Positions 46,593 to 56,876 of a stretch of 64,000 nt of DNA are shown here, one piece after another (position 1 is the stretch's first letter; each line of letters begins with the position of its first letter). Source of the DNA: Notamacropus eugenii (taxonomy: Eukaryota > Chordata > Mammalia > Diprotodontia > Macropodidae). Where the stretch lies: contig NC_092878.1 of the NCBI RefSeq assembly GCF_028372415.1, positions 134,802,750 to 134,866,749 on the forward strand. The letters run 5' to 3'. The translations under genes were made by a program, and so were the position numbers. Below the pieces are notes generated by a model, which saw nothing but the letters and a program-made list of their open reading frames with translations, searched no databases and was not told the DNA's origin.

Positions 46593-46852
46593 GTTTATCT
46601 TGGCCCAGTTTGGAACTTCAAGGTCTATTCGGATTGGCACAGGAGCTTTGACCTGCTCCTTTCCTAAACTTGGGCAGATTCACTCCACCTTACTCAGCCT
46701 GTTGGTCCCGATACATGAGAGATCACCATATTAATGTCAAACAATTCAGAAACCTGATCATGTTAGTCCATTACTGTTTAAGACTACTGAGCTTAAGAAA
46801 TCTATTAGCCTCCGCTTCCCTGGTAATAAGTGTGGCAGGTATATAGTTATAA
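46593..46852 (-). pseudogene. RN7SL: 7SL (SRP) RNA pseudogene, nearly full length
   Basis: The minus strand lines up by eye with 7SL RNA, the RNA core of the signal recognition particle, over nearly its full length. On the plus strand, in reversed order, are: TTGGCCCAGTTTGG (7SL 3' region), GGAGCTTTGACCTGCTCC, TTTCCTAAACTTGGGCAGATTC, CTGTTGGTCCC, GAGATCACCATATTAATG (7SL GGTCACCATATTGATG), CTGAGCTTAAGAAATC (7SL CTGGACTCAAGCGATC) and TAGCCTCCGCTTCCCTGG (7SL 5' domain). It has no long poly(A). The many substitutions and small indels argue against function. Both Alu-domain and S-domain parts are present, so it is a copy of the whole RNA rather than an Alu- or B1-type SINE, which would also not be expected in a marsupial. 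Confidence 0.8.
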
Positions 46853-46896
46853 TTACTGCTAAAACACCTGGATTCTAGTCATTTCCAAGATAATTC

Positions 46897-47013
46897 TCTC
46901 TGTCTCTGTCTCTCTCCCTCTGCCTTCCTCCCTCTGTCACTGTCTGTCTGTCTGATTCACTCTCACTGTCCCTCTTTGACTCTCTCTGTCTTTTGGTGTC
47001 TGTCTTTCTCTAA

Positions 47014-47053
<40 letters not shown>
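46897..47053. repeat. CT-rich repeat then (CA)n
   Basis: 46897-47015 is degenerate TCTG/CTCT. 47016-47053 is a pure CA tract. Confidence 0.9.
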
Positions 47054-47057
<4 letters not shown>

Positions 47058-47184
47058 TTATTATTTGCTAATTCCAGATGTGAATTCCCAGTGTAGAAAC
47101 ACACTCCATCAGCAGACTATCTGAAATGTATAGTTTTTTTGAGGGTTCCTTAGAAGACGGAGAGGTTATATGATTTGTTAGTGG

Positions 47185-47285
47185 TGACACAGTTGCCTCA
47201 GTTTTTTCAACTGTAAAGCAGGAGTAGCACCTATCTCCTGAGATAGATGTGAGGGTCATGTGAGATAACATTTGTAAAGTTCTTA
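47185..47285 (+). repeat. MIR-class SINE 3' half
   Basis: GTTGCCTCAGTTTTTTCAAC, AGCACCTATCTCCTGAGATAG, ATGTGAGATAACATTTGTAAAG. Confidence 0.7.
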
Positions 47286-47489
47286 GGGAAGAGATGAATT
47301 CAGGTTTCCTGATTTCAGATTTCATTTAAAATATCACACTAGTCTCTTACTTCCACAAATTATTAGCAACAATAATGCCAGAACAAACTATTGATGATAG
47401 TAATTGAGACTATTTAGATAAATGGTGGTGATAATATTTACAACATTAACAATAAATCAAACTTGTGATTTCAATTACATCTGAAACCA

Positions 47490-47920
47490 CAACCCACTTT
47501 GCTTCTTGGGGACATAGAACCTCAGACAAGGAGAGGTGAAGAGGCTTGCCCAATCAGACGATCAATCAAGAAATATTTCTTAAACACCTACCAAGTGCCA
47601 AGGCCCTAAGCTAAGCCCTCGGGATCCAGAAAGAGGCAAAATACAGTGTTTACCCTGGAGAACTTTGTAATCTAAGGAGGGTACACGATAAGTGAGTAAA
47701 TATGTTCAGACAAGCTCTCTACAAGATAAAAAAGAAGTAATTAAAAGAGAGAAGCCATTAGAATTAAGAGGGATTGGGAAAAGTTTCCTGTAGAAAATGA
47801 GGTTTTAGTTGGAACTGGAAGGAAACTAGGAAAGTTAGTAGGCAGAGATGAGGAGAGTTTCTCCCATGGGTGTAGCCAGAGTAAACGCCCGGAGCATGGA
47901 GGGTCTTGTCTAGCCAGTAT
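47490..47920 (-). repeat. MIR fragment joined to L2 3' region
   Basis: 47490-47558 has CAGACAAGGAGAGGTGAAGAGG (MIR). From 47560 comes reversed L2: CTTAAACACCTACCAAGTGC, CTTTCCTGTAGAAAATGAGG style text at about 47780, GTAAACGCCCGGAGCATGG at 47881, in the L2 order and fairly well preserved. Confidence 0.75.
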
Positions 47921-47989
47921 GGGTCACAGTTGGAACTTGAATTCATTTCTTTCTGATCCTGATGTAATTCCTTCATACACTTTATTGCC

Positions 47990-48939
47990 GCCCCTCCTTT
48001 TGCCCTGTGGGTTACAATTTCTTTAATCTTCTTGCCAGCTTAACTTGAGGGAAAGCTAAAAAGTCAACTCACATAGTAGGTATTCAAATACTTGTTGACT
48101 AGTTACCTTTGGGGGCTTTTATTTCTTCAGTGATGTGTGATGAAAGAAATGAAAATAGAAAACAATGAAAAAGACCAATAGCTGCTAAAAATCACACTGA
48201 AAATCACAGCATTCTTCTCAAGAATTAGTTTGCCTTTACCTCTGAACAACTAACTCAAAATAATTCACTACCCACAACCCAAGTTAGTCCGCCAGAAATT
48301 GGTCCCGTATTTCATATTCATTGCCGATTCCTCACAATTTTTGTAACTTTTGTTCATTCCTCATCATAAAGCAAATCAGTGAGCAGAAGATGGAATTTTT
48401 TAATGTTCTCTTTGTATGATATTTTCCCTACTTCAAAACAATCCATACCTTAGCACTCCAATCAGCGATGCATTACATAAAACTTCTCACAAAACATAGT
48501 ACAAAAGGAAAATACTAAAGAGGAACTCAGATCACACAATGTCAGAGGTATTAAATGTAGAAGATTTCATCCCTTCTGACATCTTTAGATAAATGATCAT
48601 TGGTAGGGATAGGCCTGACTCAAGTCTGCACTCTGTCTGAAGTTGGATGTTGGAATACAGTGAGAAACTAGCAACTCATTGAATAGCTTGGAAAGGAAAA
48701 AGAGGTTTACCTAGCTCTAATACAGCGAGGATATACTATAAGGGCACAGCGGTACTTAGTTTCCATTGACAGCTCCCACCATCTTTCCACCTATTATTCC
48801 AAGTGCTCCCACTGGGGACTAAGAAGCATGAACTTAAAACTTATGATATATGTCAGCTCTTCAGATGAGAGAGACAGAGACAAAGACAGAAACAGAGATA
48901 GATAGAAGGAAAGCAAGATGGAGAGGAGGGAGATAAAGA
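47990..48939. other. No recognised feature
   Basis: Unplaced AT-rich sequence with a GA-rich patch at 48870-48925. No gene evidence. Confidence 0.45.
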
Positions 48940-49142
48940 TTTAGACCATAACATCATTCATCTAAAAACTAGATGACTCTAGAGGTCGTCTAGTTGTACT
49001 ATCTCATTTTACAAATAAGGAAACTGAAACCCTACATGGTTAATGACTCACCTAAAGTCACATCGATAAAAAGCATCAGTGGTAGGATATGAACCTAGAT
49101 CCTTTGACTTTAAGTTCAGCACACTATTTACTGTTCTTCATG
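48940..49142 (-). repeat. MIR-class SINE
   Basis: GAGGTCGTCTAGTTGTACTA (reversed CR1/L3-like tail), TTTTACAAATAAGGAAACTG, CACCTAAAGTCACATCGA and GACTTTAAGTTCAGCAC. Confidence 0.75.
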
Positions 49143-49329
49143 CAACTAAATATGGTATTAACTTTTGAGTCACCACACCATAGTGTAGTTTACTGTTCAC
49201 TTAACACTCCAAATCTTTCTCGCATGAATTCTTATCTATTTATAACTTCCCAATCCTGCACTTACACAGCTGGTTTTCTGAATACAAATTAAGGACATTT
49301 ACTGCATTTTATCTTTATAAATTTAGCCC

Positions 49330-51130
49330 AAGTCTTAGCCTTTTATTTAGATCTCAACTTTGTCATCCAACTTACTATCTCTCTGAACTCCGTTTTATTG
49401 GTAATTGGATGTCATCAATTCCTTCTTGGATTTCATTGGTGAAAATATTGGACCAAAGACAGATGTCTAAGGCATGTCATTAAAGACCTCTAGACAGGTA
49501 GAATTGATTAATTAATGACTAACTTTGTGTTTCTGCCTTTCAGTGAGTGTCTCAATCCAACCAACTATGCTGCTATGGAGACTACATTATTGCCTACCTT
49601 CCTTCTCCAAAAGAATTAGTGAAAGGCCAGTGTGCTCTTTCCCTAGGGATCTTTTGAGACAAAAAAGTCATCTGCTGAGCTAAAAACCACTTAAAAAATT
49701 TTTATTTTGATTGAAAGAGAAGAAAATAATTCATGAAAACTAAAAAATTGAATGAATATGTGTTGTGAGTTTTAGCCTCTGGGAGTTGTTTTTACCTCAC
49801 ACCTAGCCCAAAAGAAGCAAGGGGTTATTAAAGAAAAGGGTACCTTGATTTATAAGGAAATCATTACCACTGACAGGAAATGACTACAATCCAGTATCAA
49901 CCCCTTCCCATCGTCCTCCTTGTTCCTTCACTGGAAAAAATGGCAGCTCAAATGAAGTTCATGAAGAGTGAAGTATCTTTAATATCCAATGAGTCAGGAA
50001 GTTGATTTTGTGGGTGCTTTTTAACATCAGATTCTCAGGACTGTTAGAGACCACATTAACAGTATAAAGTCTTCTACTAAACATAGGAAAAAAAATGAAT
50101 CTTTATAATCTATCTACCTTTGAGGTTAGGTGTATTGGTTGCTAGCATCCTCAAATTCCCATGTTTGCTCCATAGCCTAGAAAATTCTCACTTAAATTCT
50201 GTCTATATCACAGGATAACCTCCTGCTTCTCAATTCTAGCTCTGTCTGGCTGACACCAGAATGACTTCCAGGTAGCAAAGCTAAGTAACTGGGAGAATGA
50301 TAGTATCCTCAACAAAATAAATAAGTTTGGGAGAGGGATAAATTAAGTGAGGAAGATAATGAATTCTATTTTGGACATGCTAAATTTAAGATACCTGTGG
50401 CTCATCCTGCTTGAAATGTATAATTGGCAATAAGTGAAGTAAAACTTGGGCTCCAGAAAATGATTTGGACTGGATATACAGGGGAGGGAGTCATCTGCTT
50501 ACAGACTATGATTGAACTCATTAAAATGGATGAGGTAAAAAAGTAAGAGACTGTAGAGACAAAAGTATCCTAGAACAGAACCTTAAGGTATACTCACAAA
50601 CAATGGACATGGCATAGATAAAGATCACCTCAAATAGAGTGAGTAATAATCAAATAGATAGGAAAAGCAAAACAAAACAAAACAAAACAAAACAAAAAAA
50701 GCCACAGTATCCCTAAAACCCAGAGGAAAAGAGTGTTCATAAAGAGAGTATGATCAACAGGGTCAAATGCTAAAGACTGGACAAAATGGGCCATAATTGA
50801 GAAGAGATGATCATGTCTTGTCAAAATCAGTGATACTTTTGGAGATAACATTTTATATATATATTAGCTTGATAGGATTATGGGATGGCATGGACCAAAG
50901 TCAGACAGCAAAAAGCATGAATGAACTATGATCTGAACCAGATGTACCAACCTGACTGAAATCACAGATCCAGTAAACTTTTGAAGAAATAATTGCAGTT
51001 CATAATTACATCTGCCAATTGTTTTAGTGTCTTGGAATATAATTCATTAATGTCTAATGCCTCAAATTTATCAAGTGAAATGATCTCTGAATATCTATTT
51101 GTTTTTGGTTTCAATTTGGTTAGCCACTTT
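49330..51130 (-). repeat. CR1/L3-like LINE reverse transcriptase, interrupted
   Basis: 49410-49640 is antisense reverse transcriptase. The minus strand gives a CLGPVLFNIF-like and a degenerate NDI stretch, with the plus strand showing GGTGAAAATATTGGACCAAAG and TCTCAATCCAACCAACTATG. 50960-51130 is a more 5' part; its minus strand reads LDINELYSKTLKQLADVI, comparable to the family's GPDGIHPRVLKELADVI. Both parts have the same strand and the right order, so they may be one copy split by L2 at 50280-50850. Confidence 0.6.
50280..50850 (-). repeat. L2 LINE, reverse-transcriptase region, nested in L3
   Basis: TTCTATTTTGGACATGCTAA, ATTTAAGATACCTGTGGCTC, GAGTCATCTGCTTACAGAC, AGAACAGAACCTTAAGGTAT and GATCAACAGGGTCAAATGC are reversed L2. 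The minus strand reads GSVLG near 50575 and ADDS near 50490, the reverse-transcriptase core. An (AAAAC)n tract lies at 50664-50699. Confidence 0.72.
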
Positions 51131-51189
51131 TGTTCTGTCTTTTTCAGTTAGAGATGGTTCTAATGGGTACATAAAAAAAAGAAAGCAAA

Positions 51190-51980
51190 ATCAATCAATA
51201 AAACAATAAGCATGTATTGACCAGGTACTATGTGTCAGACATGGACACATCATATTTTGTATTATGTCCTAGGATTATAAAGACCAAGACAAAATTAAAA
51301 TCAACCACCTATATAAGTACAAACAAAATTGATATGTGTGGAAAGAAATACTGATAGCAGATAAAATGAGGAAAGGCTTCTTAAGTTTCCCTGAAGGAAA
51401 CAGATGTTAGACGGCAGAAGTGAGGATGAAGTGCATTCCAGGCTTATGGTATGTGCAAATATATAGAGAAGAAATGGTGGGCAGTCAAAAGGTCAGTTTG
51501 ACTAGACTGTAGAGAAGGTAAAATGGAGATAATGTATAATGAGACTGGAAAGACAGACTGGGGCCAGGTTGGTAAGGGCATTCATTATGTGATAGAGGAA
51601 TTCATAGTTGCTCCTAGAGGTAACAGCAAACCACTGTGGTTTTTTTTTTGTTTGTCTGTGTGGCTTTTTTTTGTTTTTTTCATTTTGTTTCTTTTCGTTT
51701 TTCTCTTCCTTTCTTTTTTTCAAATATGGGAATAACATCATCAGACCTATGTTTCAGAAAAAAATTACAGTGGCAGTGTATGGTGGATATATTGGTGTAT
51801 GGAGAAACCAGAGACAGAAAGACTGATTTGTATGATATTGCAACAGTCCAGGTAAAAGGTGATAATGTCCTAATCTACAGAGGCCATGAGAAGGGGAGAG
51901 AACTAAAGAGATTTTTGGAGAAGTAGAAATGGCAAGATTTAGCAACTGAATTCATAGGGTAGCAGTGAAGCCTTGAGAAT
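51190..51980 (-). repeat. L2 LINE, 3' region
   Basis: Reversed L2 from its 3' terminus (AAGCATGTATTGACCAGGTA, CTATGTGTCAGACATGG) through GCATTCCAGGCTTATGGTATG, GGGGCCAGGTTGGTAAGGGC, GGGAATAACATCATCAGACC to GATATTGCAACAGTCCAGG. A T-rich insert is at 51639-51722. Confidence 0.78.
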
Positions 51981-52177
51981 GATACTGATGTGGCAAACCT
52001 GAATGACTGCCTTGCCTTCTTTCTTCATGTCTTATCATCTTCCCACACAAGTTCAGAAATCCAATTATATATTTTACTTTCCTTTGCCTCTATCAATTAA
52101 GTACTTTTCTTCATAACTATCTACTAGCCAAGTCTTAGTTCTTTCTGAACTTTCATAAGCCTGGCACTGAAATTATG

Positions 52178-52312
52178 CTTTCTTTTGGGAGGCAATTGGA
52201 GTTAAGTGACTTGCCCAGGATGAAACAACTATTAAGTGTTTGGGGCTTGATTTGAACTCAGGTCCTCCTGACTCCAGGCCCAGTGATCTATCCATTGCAC
52301 TACCTGTCTCTG
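52178..52312 (-). repeat. Marsupial SINE
   Basis: GAGGCAATTGGAGTTAAGTG, ACTTGCCCAGGATGAAACAA, TTTGAACTCAGGTCCTCCTG, CTATCCATTGCACTACC. Confidence 0.9.
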
Positions 52313-52554
52313 TAATTATACTCTTAAAATGTAAGTTGATTAATGAGTTACTTTGTATTAATATCTTTAGATTCCCGCTCTACTTCATTGGAGCAATTTC
52401 CTTTTTAAAAATTAACATTTGACTCTTGATGGCATTCTGCCATTCTTCTGTGAGATTTTCCTATATAATTTCAGGCTGTGGGGTCTTCTGACCTATTGCA
52501 TTTCTGATGTCTCAATCTCCATGGCATTCCTAAGGCTATTCCCATTTTTCATAG

Positions 52555-52770
52555 AACCTTAGGTTCATAGCTTGAGAGCCCAAAAGGACATAGACTTATC
52601 AATACCAGTGCTTTCATTTTACATATAAGAAAATTGAGGCTCACTAATGAGTGACTTATTCAAGATCTATCATAAAAATATCAAGAAAAAGATTCCACAG
52701 GTAGTAAGAATCCAGGCTGACATTTGAAGCCAGAACCCTTGACTCCAAACACAACAGCTCTTCCATTATT
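52555..52770 (-). repeat. MIR-class SINE, diverged
   Basis: CCAAAAGGACATAGACTTATC, TTTTACATATAAGAAAATTG, AGGCTCACTAATGAGTGAC, GACTCCAAACACAACAGC. Confidence 0.7.
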
Positions 52771-53005
52771 CCATATACCCCTACCTTCTCCTTTGTTTGG
52801 AAATTAATAAAAACAAGGGGTGGAGCTAAGAAGGCCAGGAGAAAGACAGACCTGTAGAAGCCCCCTACTCCGTAACCCATAAAATACCTGTAAAAAATGA
52901 CTTTAAACAAATTCTAGAGCAGCAGAAGCCACAAAACAACAGAGTGAAAGAGATTTTCAGCCCAAGACATCCTGGAAGGCAGACAGGAATGGTCTGTCAT
53001 ACCAG

Positions 53006-53553
53006 GTGTGGAGTGGAGTGCAGCTCGACATAGGCCAAATGGAAAAGGAGGTTCAAAAGCTCACTGAACAAAATAGTTCCTTAAAAATGAGAGTGGAGTT
53101 CAGGGAAGCTAACGACTATGTGATAAACCAAGGAGTTGCAAAACAAAACCTCAAAATAAATATTGAAAGAATCCACTGGTCACCTCCTAAAAGACACCCA
53201 AAAAGAGAAACTACTAGGAATATTATGGCTAAAATTCAGAGTTCCCAAGTCAAAGAGAAAATATTGCAAGCAGCTAGAAAGAAACAATCTGAGTATTGTG
53301 GAAATACAATCAGCATAACACAGGATCTAGCAGTTTCTTCATTAAGGGACTGAAGGGATTGGAATATGATATTCCAGAAGTCAAAGGAGCTAGGATTAAA
53401 ACCAAGAATCACCTACCCAGCAAAACTGAGTATAATACTTCGAGGGAAAAATGGTCAAAAAATGAAACAGAGGACTTTCAAGCATTCTTGATGAAAAGAC
53501 CAGAGCTGAATAGAAAATTTGGCTTTCAGAGACAAGACTCAAGTGATGCATGA
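53006..53553 (+). pseudogene. HAL1 ORF1 remnant (L1 ORF1p-like)
   Basis: Two overlapping frames, 53006-53353 and 53296-53553, carry parts of one L1 ORF1-type protein. The first has a coiled-coil remnant and part of the RNA-recognition/C-terminal region. Conserved C-terminal motifs continue in a third frame before ending in the second at about 53553. At least two frameshifts and a shortened N-terminus mean it is not functional. Confidence 0.7.
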
Positions 53554-53677
53554 CAAGGTAAACAGGAAAAGAGAAATCATAAAGGAATTTCTAAAGTTGA
53601 ACTGTTTACATTTCTACATGGAAAGATAATATGTGTAATTCTTGAGACTTTTCTCAGTATTTGGGTATTTGGAGAGA

Positions 53678-53681
<4 letters not shown>

Positions 53682-53712
<31 letters not shown>

Positions 53713-53720
53713 GAGAGAGC
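53682..53720. repeat. (CA)n and (GA)n in HAL1
   Basis: CA dinucleotides to 53708, then GAGAGAGAGA. Simple repeat expansion in the HAL1 3' UTR just upstream of the pseudogene insertion. Confidence 0.93.
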
Positions 53721-53753
53721 ACAGGGTGAGTTGAATAAGAAAGACTGGTATCT

Positions 53754-56700
53754 TTTTTTTTTGGATCTCCTTTTTTATTGAAATACAAAAAAGTGCAAAT
53801 GGTGAAATACACAATTGGTGCAGAGGAAGTCACTGTGAATGTGAACTCATTTCACAGTAGAGACCTTCCCCAGAGTCAGACTGGTGGGAAAGGGACCAGA
53901 CACCAAAAAGGCCCCCCCATAAAAGGAAGGGAGTAACTGGGGAGGGGTTATAGGCAAATGCAGTATACAAAGGAGGACAAAAAGCAGAAAGGGGAAGAGA
54001 GGGACAAGGGACAGCTTCCAGGGCCCCAGGCCTCACGATGTACCTATAACCTCAAGAAGAAAGAACTCAGTATGGTCATTGCACAGCCTCAGTCCCTGGA
54101 CGGCAGACAGGAAGGGCTGGCTTGATCAGGTCAGGAAAGAGAATAAGAGGTCAGCAAAGGCCATGAGGGTGCCAAGCTCCAAACAGATCTGCTCCTGCCC
54201 AGGAATGTGGGGAGTGAGATACAATGAATGGGGGCTCCCTCAGGAATTGGGGAAAGGGGCTGATCAGCTCTGGACACGTAATAATGGGACATATCATAGG
54301 GGATGTTTCTTAAATGGCATTATAGAGGGTTCTCCAGGACAGCGAGTGGTTGGTTCTAGGCTACCAAGGGCTGTAGGGCTGTACAGAGTCATCACAGGCT
54401 CATCTGACAGGGACATATTGAGAGCAACCCCATGACCAGCAGGGCCTGGAGAGTGGCTTGAAGGGCCTCAAGTAACAGCTACAAAGGGCCCCTTCAAACC
54501 CAACCCTCTGTGACCCCAAGAACATAGAGCAACAAACAGAGAGATCTGGCCCTGGTGCCCTGCCCCCAAGGAGCTAACTTTGCAAAAAAAAAAAAGTGTT
54601 AAGGCCCAAGGCAACTTGTACCCTGGGTTTGACACAACAGAGTTTACTCAAGTCCTGAGGTTTCAGGAATTTTGTAGATAGAGGTACCTAAGGAATGTGG
54701 ACAGACCTGTCACTGACCAAACCTCAGGGAAATAATCTATGACTCTGGAGTGGGGGGAGGGGTTTCTGAGTCCTGAGTACCAGAAGCCGGGTCCCCCTGA
54801 AAAGGCTTCCTCTCCTCCAACACCACCATCCAATATTGTGTCCTCTTATCGACCAGCAGACAATGGGAGTCTAGGAGGTGGGAAGGGGTGTAGAGCCAGT
54901 TGCTACCTGGTAGGGCCAATGTCACTTAAACTGGTCTCTAAACCAAGAATGCCTAGGGTTGAGCCTCACTCCAAGCAGGATAGGGCTTTGGACTGCCCTG
55001 CAGTGTTTTCTGGGAAGAGGAACCCTCTCCTGCTTACACTAAGTACAAACCATGGAACAACAACCTGACCCAGAGACAGTCATCTACAGGGACCAGGACA
55101 ACAGGGAGAGCAAGGGGAAACAGCTGGTCAGGGATGCCCCTTTTCCCATCTTAAAAGCCAGATTTCAGTGTCAGGGAAAGCTCCAGCATCCTGGGTACCA
55201 TAGAGGCAGTGTAAGAGTATAAGGTTAATCCAGAGCAGCCTCTGGAGCCCAGTGGAGTGGGGGCCTGGGCTGGGCTGTGGGCACACAACAGAAGGGTTTC
55301 ACTGGCTGGGAACTCTAAACCCATTACAGAGAAGAGGTCTCCTTCCTGAGAACCATCACCTCTGAAGACCCCAAGGCTTATTCCTGCATGGGGGATCCAG
55401 CAGGGCAAGGCCAAGGGAGCCAAGGGTGGCTACCAGAGAACAGGGGAAGGAGGAGGTGGGATGGAAAGGAGGGACACTCAAGGCTCCTTGGGAAGTGGGG
55501 AACAACTTTGATTGATGGTCCAGCAGGAACTTGGTAAAGGTGTTGATGGGATTGATGGTTTTGTGAATGTTTGCAGCATCTTTAGCCCACAACAAGTTGG
55601 GCCCAAGGACCACAGCCAGGTTGGTGTTGGTCATATTGTTTTGGTCACTATGGGAGGAGATCTGGGCCAGGAAAGCTGCCAGGAAGCATAGCACCTAGTA
55701 GTTTTCCTCAGGCAGGGTCTGCAGGACTTGGAGGATCGCTGCCACTATCTGGTCCTCTTCAATATTAAGGAAGCCCACAATGTGTGAGGAGAGGTCAAAA
55801 GTGAGCAGCAGCTAGGGCAGTTCCCTGAGGAAGGTCTTCAGGATGACCGCTGGAAGGTGCACACTGTCATACTGCTCAACAGCGGCCCTATGTTACACTT
55901 CTGCTGCACCTCCTGCACCACCTGCATGCTGGCTGATCTCCAGAAAATTCCCTCTGTGGTAAGAGCATGGGCCTGCAGGTAGGTGATGGTCTCTTGGAGG
56001 ACAAGGGGCAGATGTTCTGGCTCATTGCTCTTCTGGAGGTGCTGCAACGAGACCCCAAACTGCTGGTTGGGTAGTGGGAGCCAAGGGGGCATGGGCTTGG
56101 CAGCTGTGGCTAGGGTTTTCTGGGTGGATTTGAGGAAGTCATCATACTGGAGCACTTGACAGGAGATGCTGCTCCAGCTTCACGTGCTCGCTCAACTTAT
56201 TCAGGCAGTTCACATAGAAAATCTTCCTCCAGAACTTGAAGCTAATGAGGGGTTTAAAGAGGATCAGCAGCGTCTTGGTGAACATGGTGGGGTGCATACT
56301 TGTGATCAAACTCTGGTATGTATCTCGGAACCAGATAAGGGAGGGCTTGTTCTCACTGGTCAGGCTGTGGTGCAGGTACAGCAAGGTGTAGTCACTCTTC
56401 ACATACTGATCCAAGGTATGCTTTAGACATGCCAGGAGTTTGACATGGTCCAGGTGGTGGCTTGGAGGCATCCTACAGGCTCTGAACACTATGATCTTCC
56501 ATACATATTTGTCATCTATTGCCACTTCCACTATCTAGTGTTAGGCTATGTCATAGTAAGGGTCGTCCCATTTCAGGCAGGTGACAGAATCTGGGGAGCT
56601 GCTCTTGCAGTCATCAGACTTGGGAAGGTCAGATATTTCATCAGAGGGCCAGTTTTTATCATCAATGGAAGCCAGCTTCAGCTGGTTCAGGGCCTAGTTG

Positions 56701-56876
56701 GTGTTTGAAAGTTGTCATTCTGCAGATCTGAGAAAGGATCCGTGGCCATGCTGCCACTTGGTCTCACCCTGCAGAGTCACCACTGTCACCTCCTGTGAAA
56801 GCTCCGCCAACATCCGGCTCCCAGAGGAGACACTGCAAGGGAGGGAGCTCAGCAGGAAGGACCTCTGCACCTCCAA
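53754..56876 (-). pseudogene. ARHGAP1: ARHGAP1 processed (retro)pseudogene
   Basis: Intron-less copy of the mRNA for ARHGAP1 (p50RhoGAP/Cdc42GAP), a cytosolic GTPase-activating protein with an N-terminal SEC14/CRAL-TRIO domain, a proline-rich linker and a C-terminal RhoGAP domain. The start codon is at 56749-56747 and the ancestral stop at about 55480-55478. SEC14 matches include DDPYYDIA, IIVFRACRMPPSH and LKHTLDQYV. The linker has KPMPPWLPLPNQQFGVSLQH, and the RhoGAP part has YLQAHALTTEGIF and NLAVVLGPNLLWAKDAA. Lesions: stops at 56543-56541, 56537-56535, 55814-55812 and 55697-55695; an internal deletion near 56310; frameshifts near 56160, 55870 and just before the ancestral stop. The arginine finger (GIF-R-RS) is Trp at 55942-55940. 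A 3' UTR of about 1.7 kb ends with AATAAA at 53779-53774 and a 10-base A tail (T at 53753-53762). Flanks 53741-53753 and 56877-56889 agree at 10 of 13 positions, a decayed TSD. It lies inside HAL1 and is not functional as a GAP. Confidence 0.95.

Noticed and set aside
46593..46852. Functional 7SL gene or an Alu/B1 SINE
   Set aside because: Too many substitutions for a functional RNA, and S-domain sequence is present, which Alu and B1 lack.
53006..53353. 115-codon frame as a host gene with a coiled coil
   Set aside because: Its C-terminal part matches L1 ORF1-type protein, and it lies in a HAL1 with its own duplication.
54079..55068. Forward-strand frames of 109-118 codons in the 54-55 kb GC-rich region
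   Set aside because: They lie antisense to the 3' UTR of the ARHGAP1 copy; the raised GC comes from the parent mRNA.
55151..56531. A functional ARHGAP1 gene or exon cluster
   Set aside because: There are no introns; the frame is broken by at least four stops and three frameshifts, and an A tail is present.
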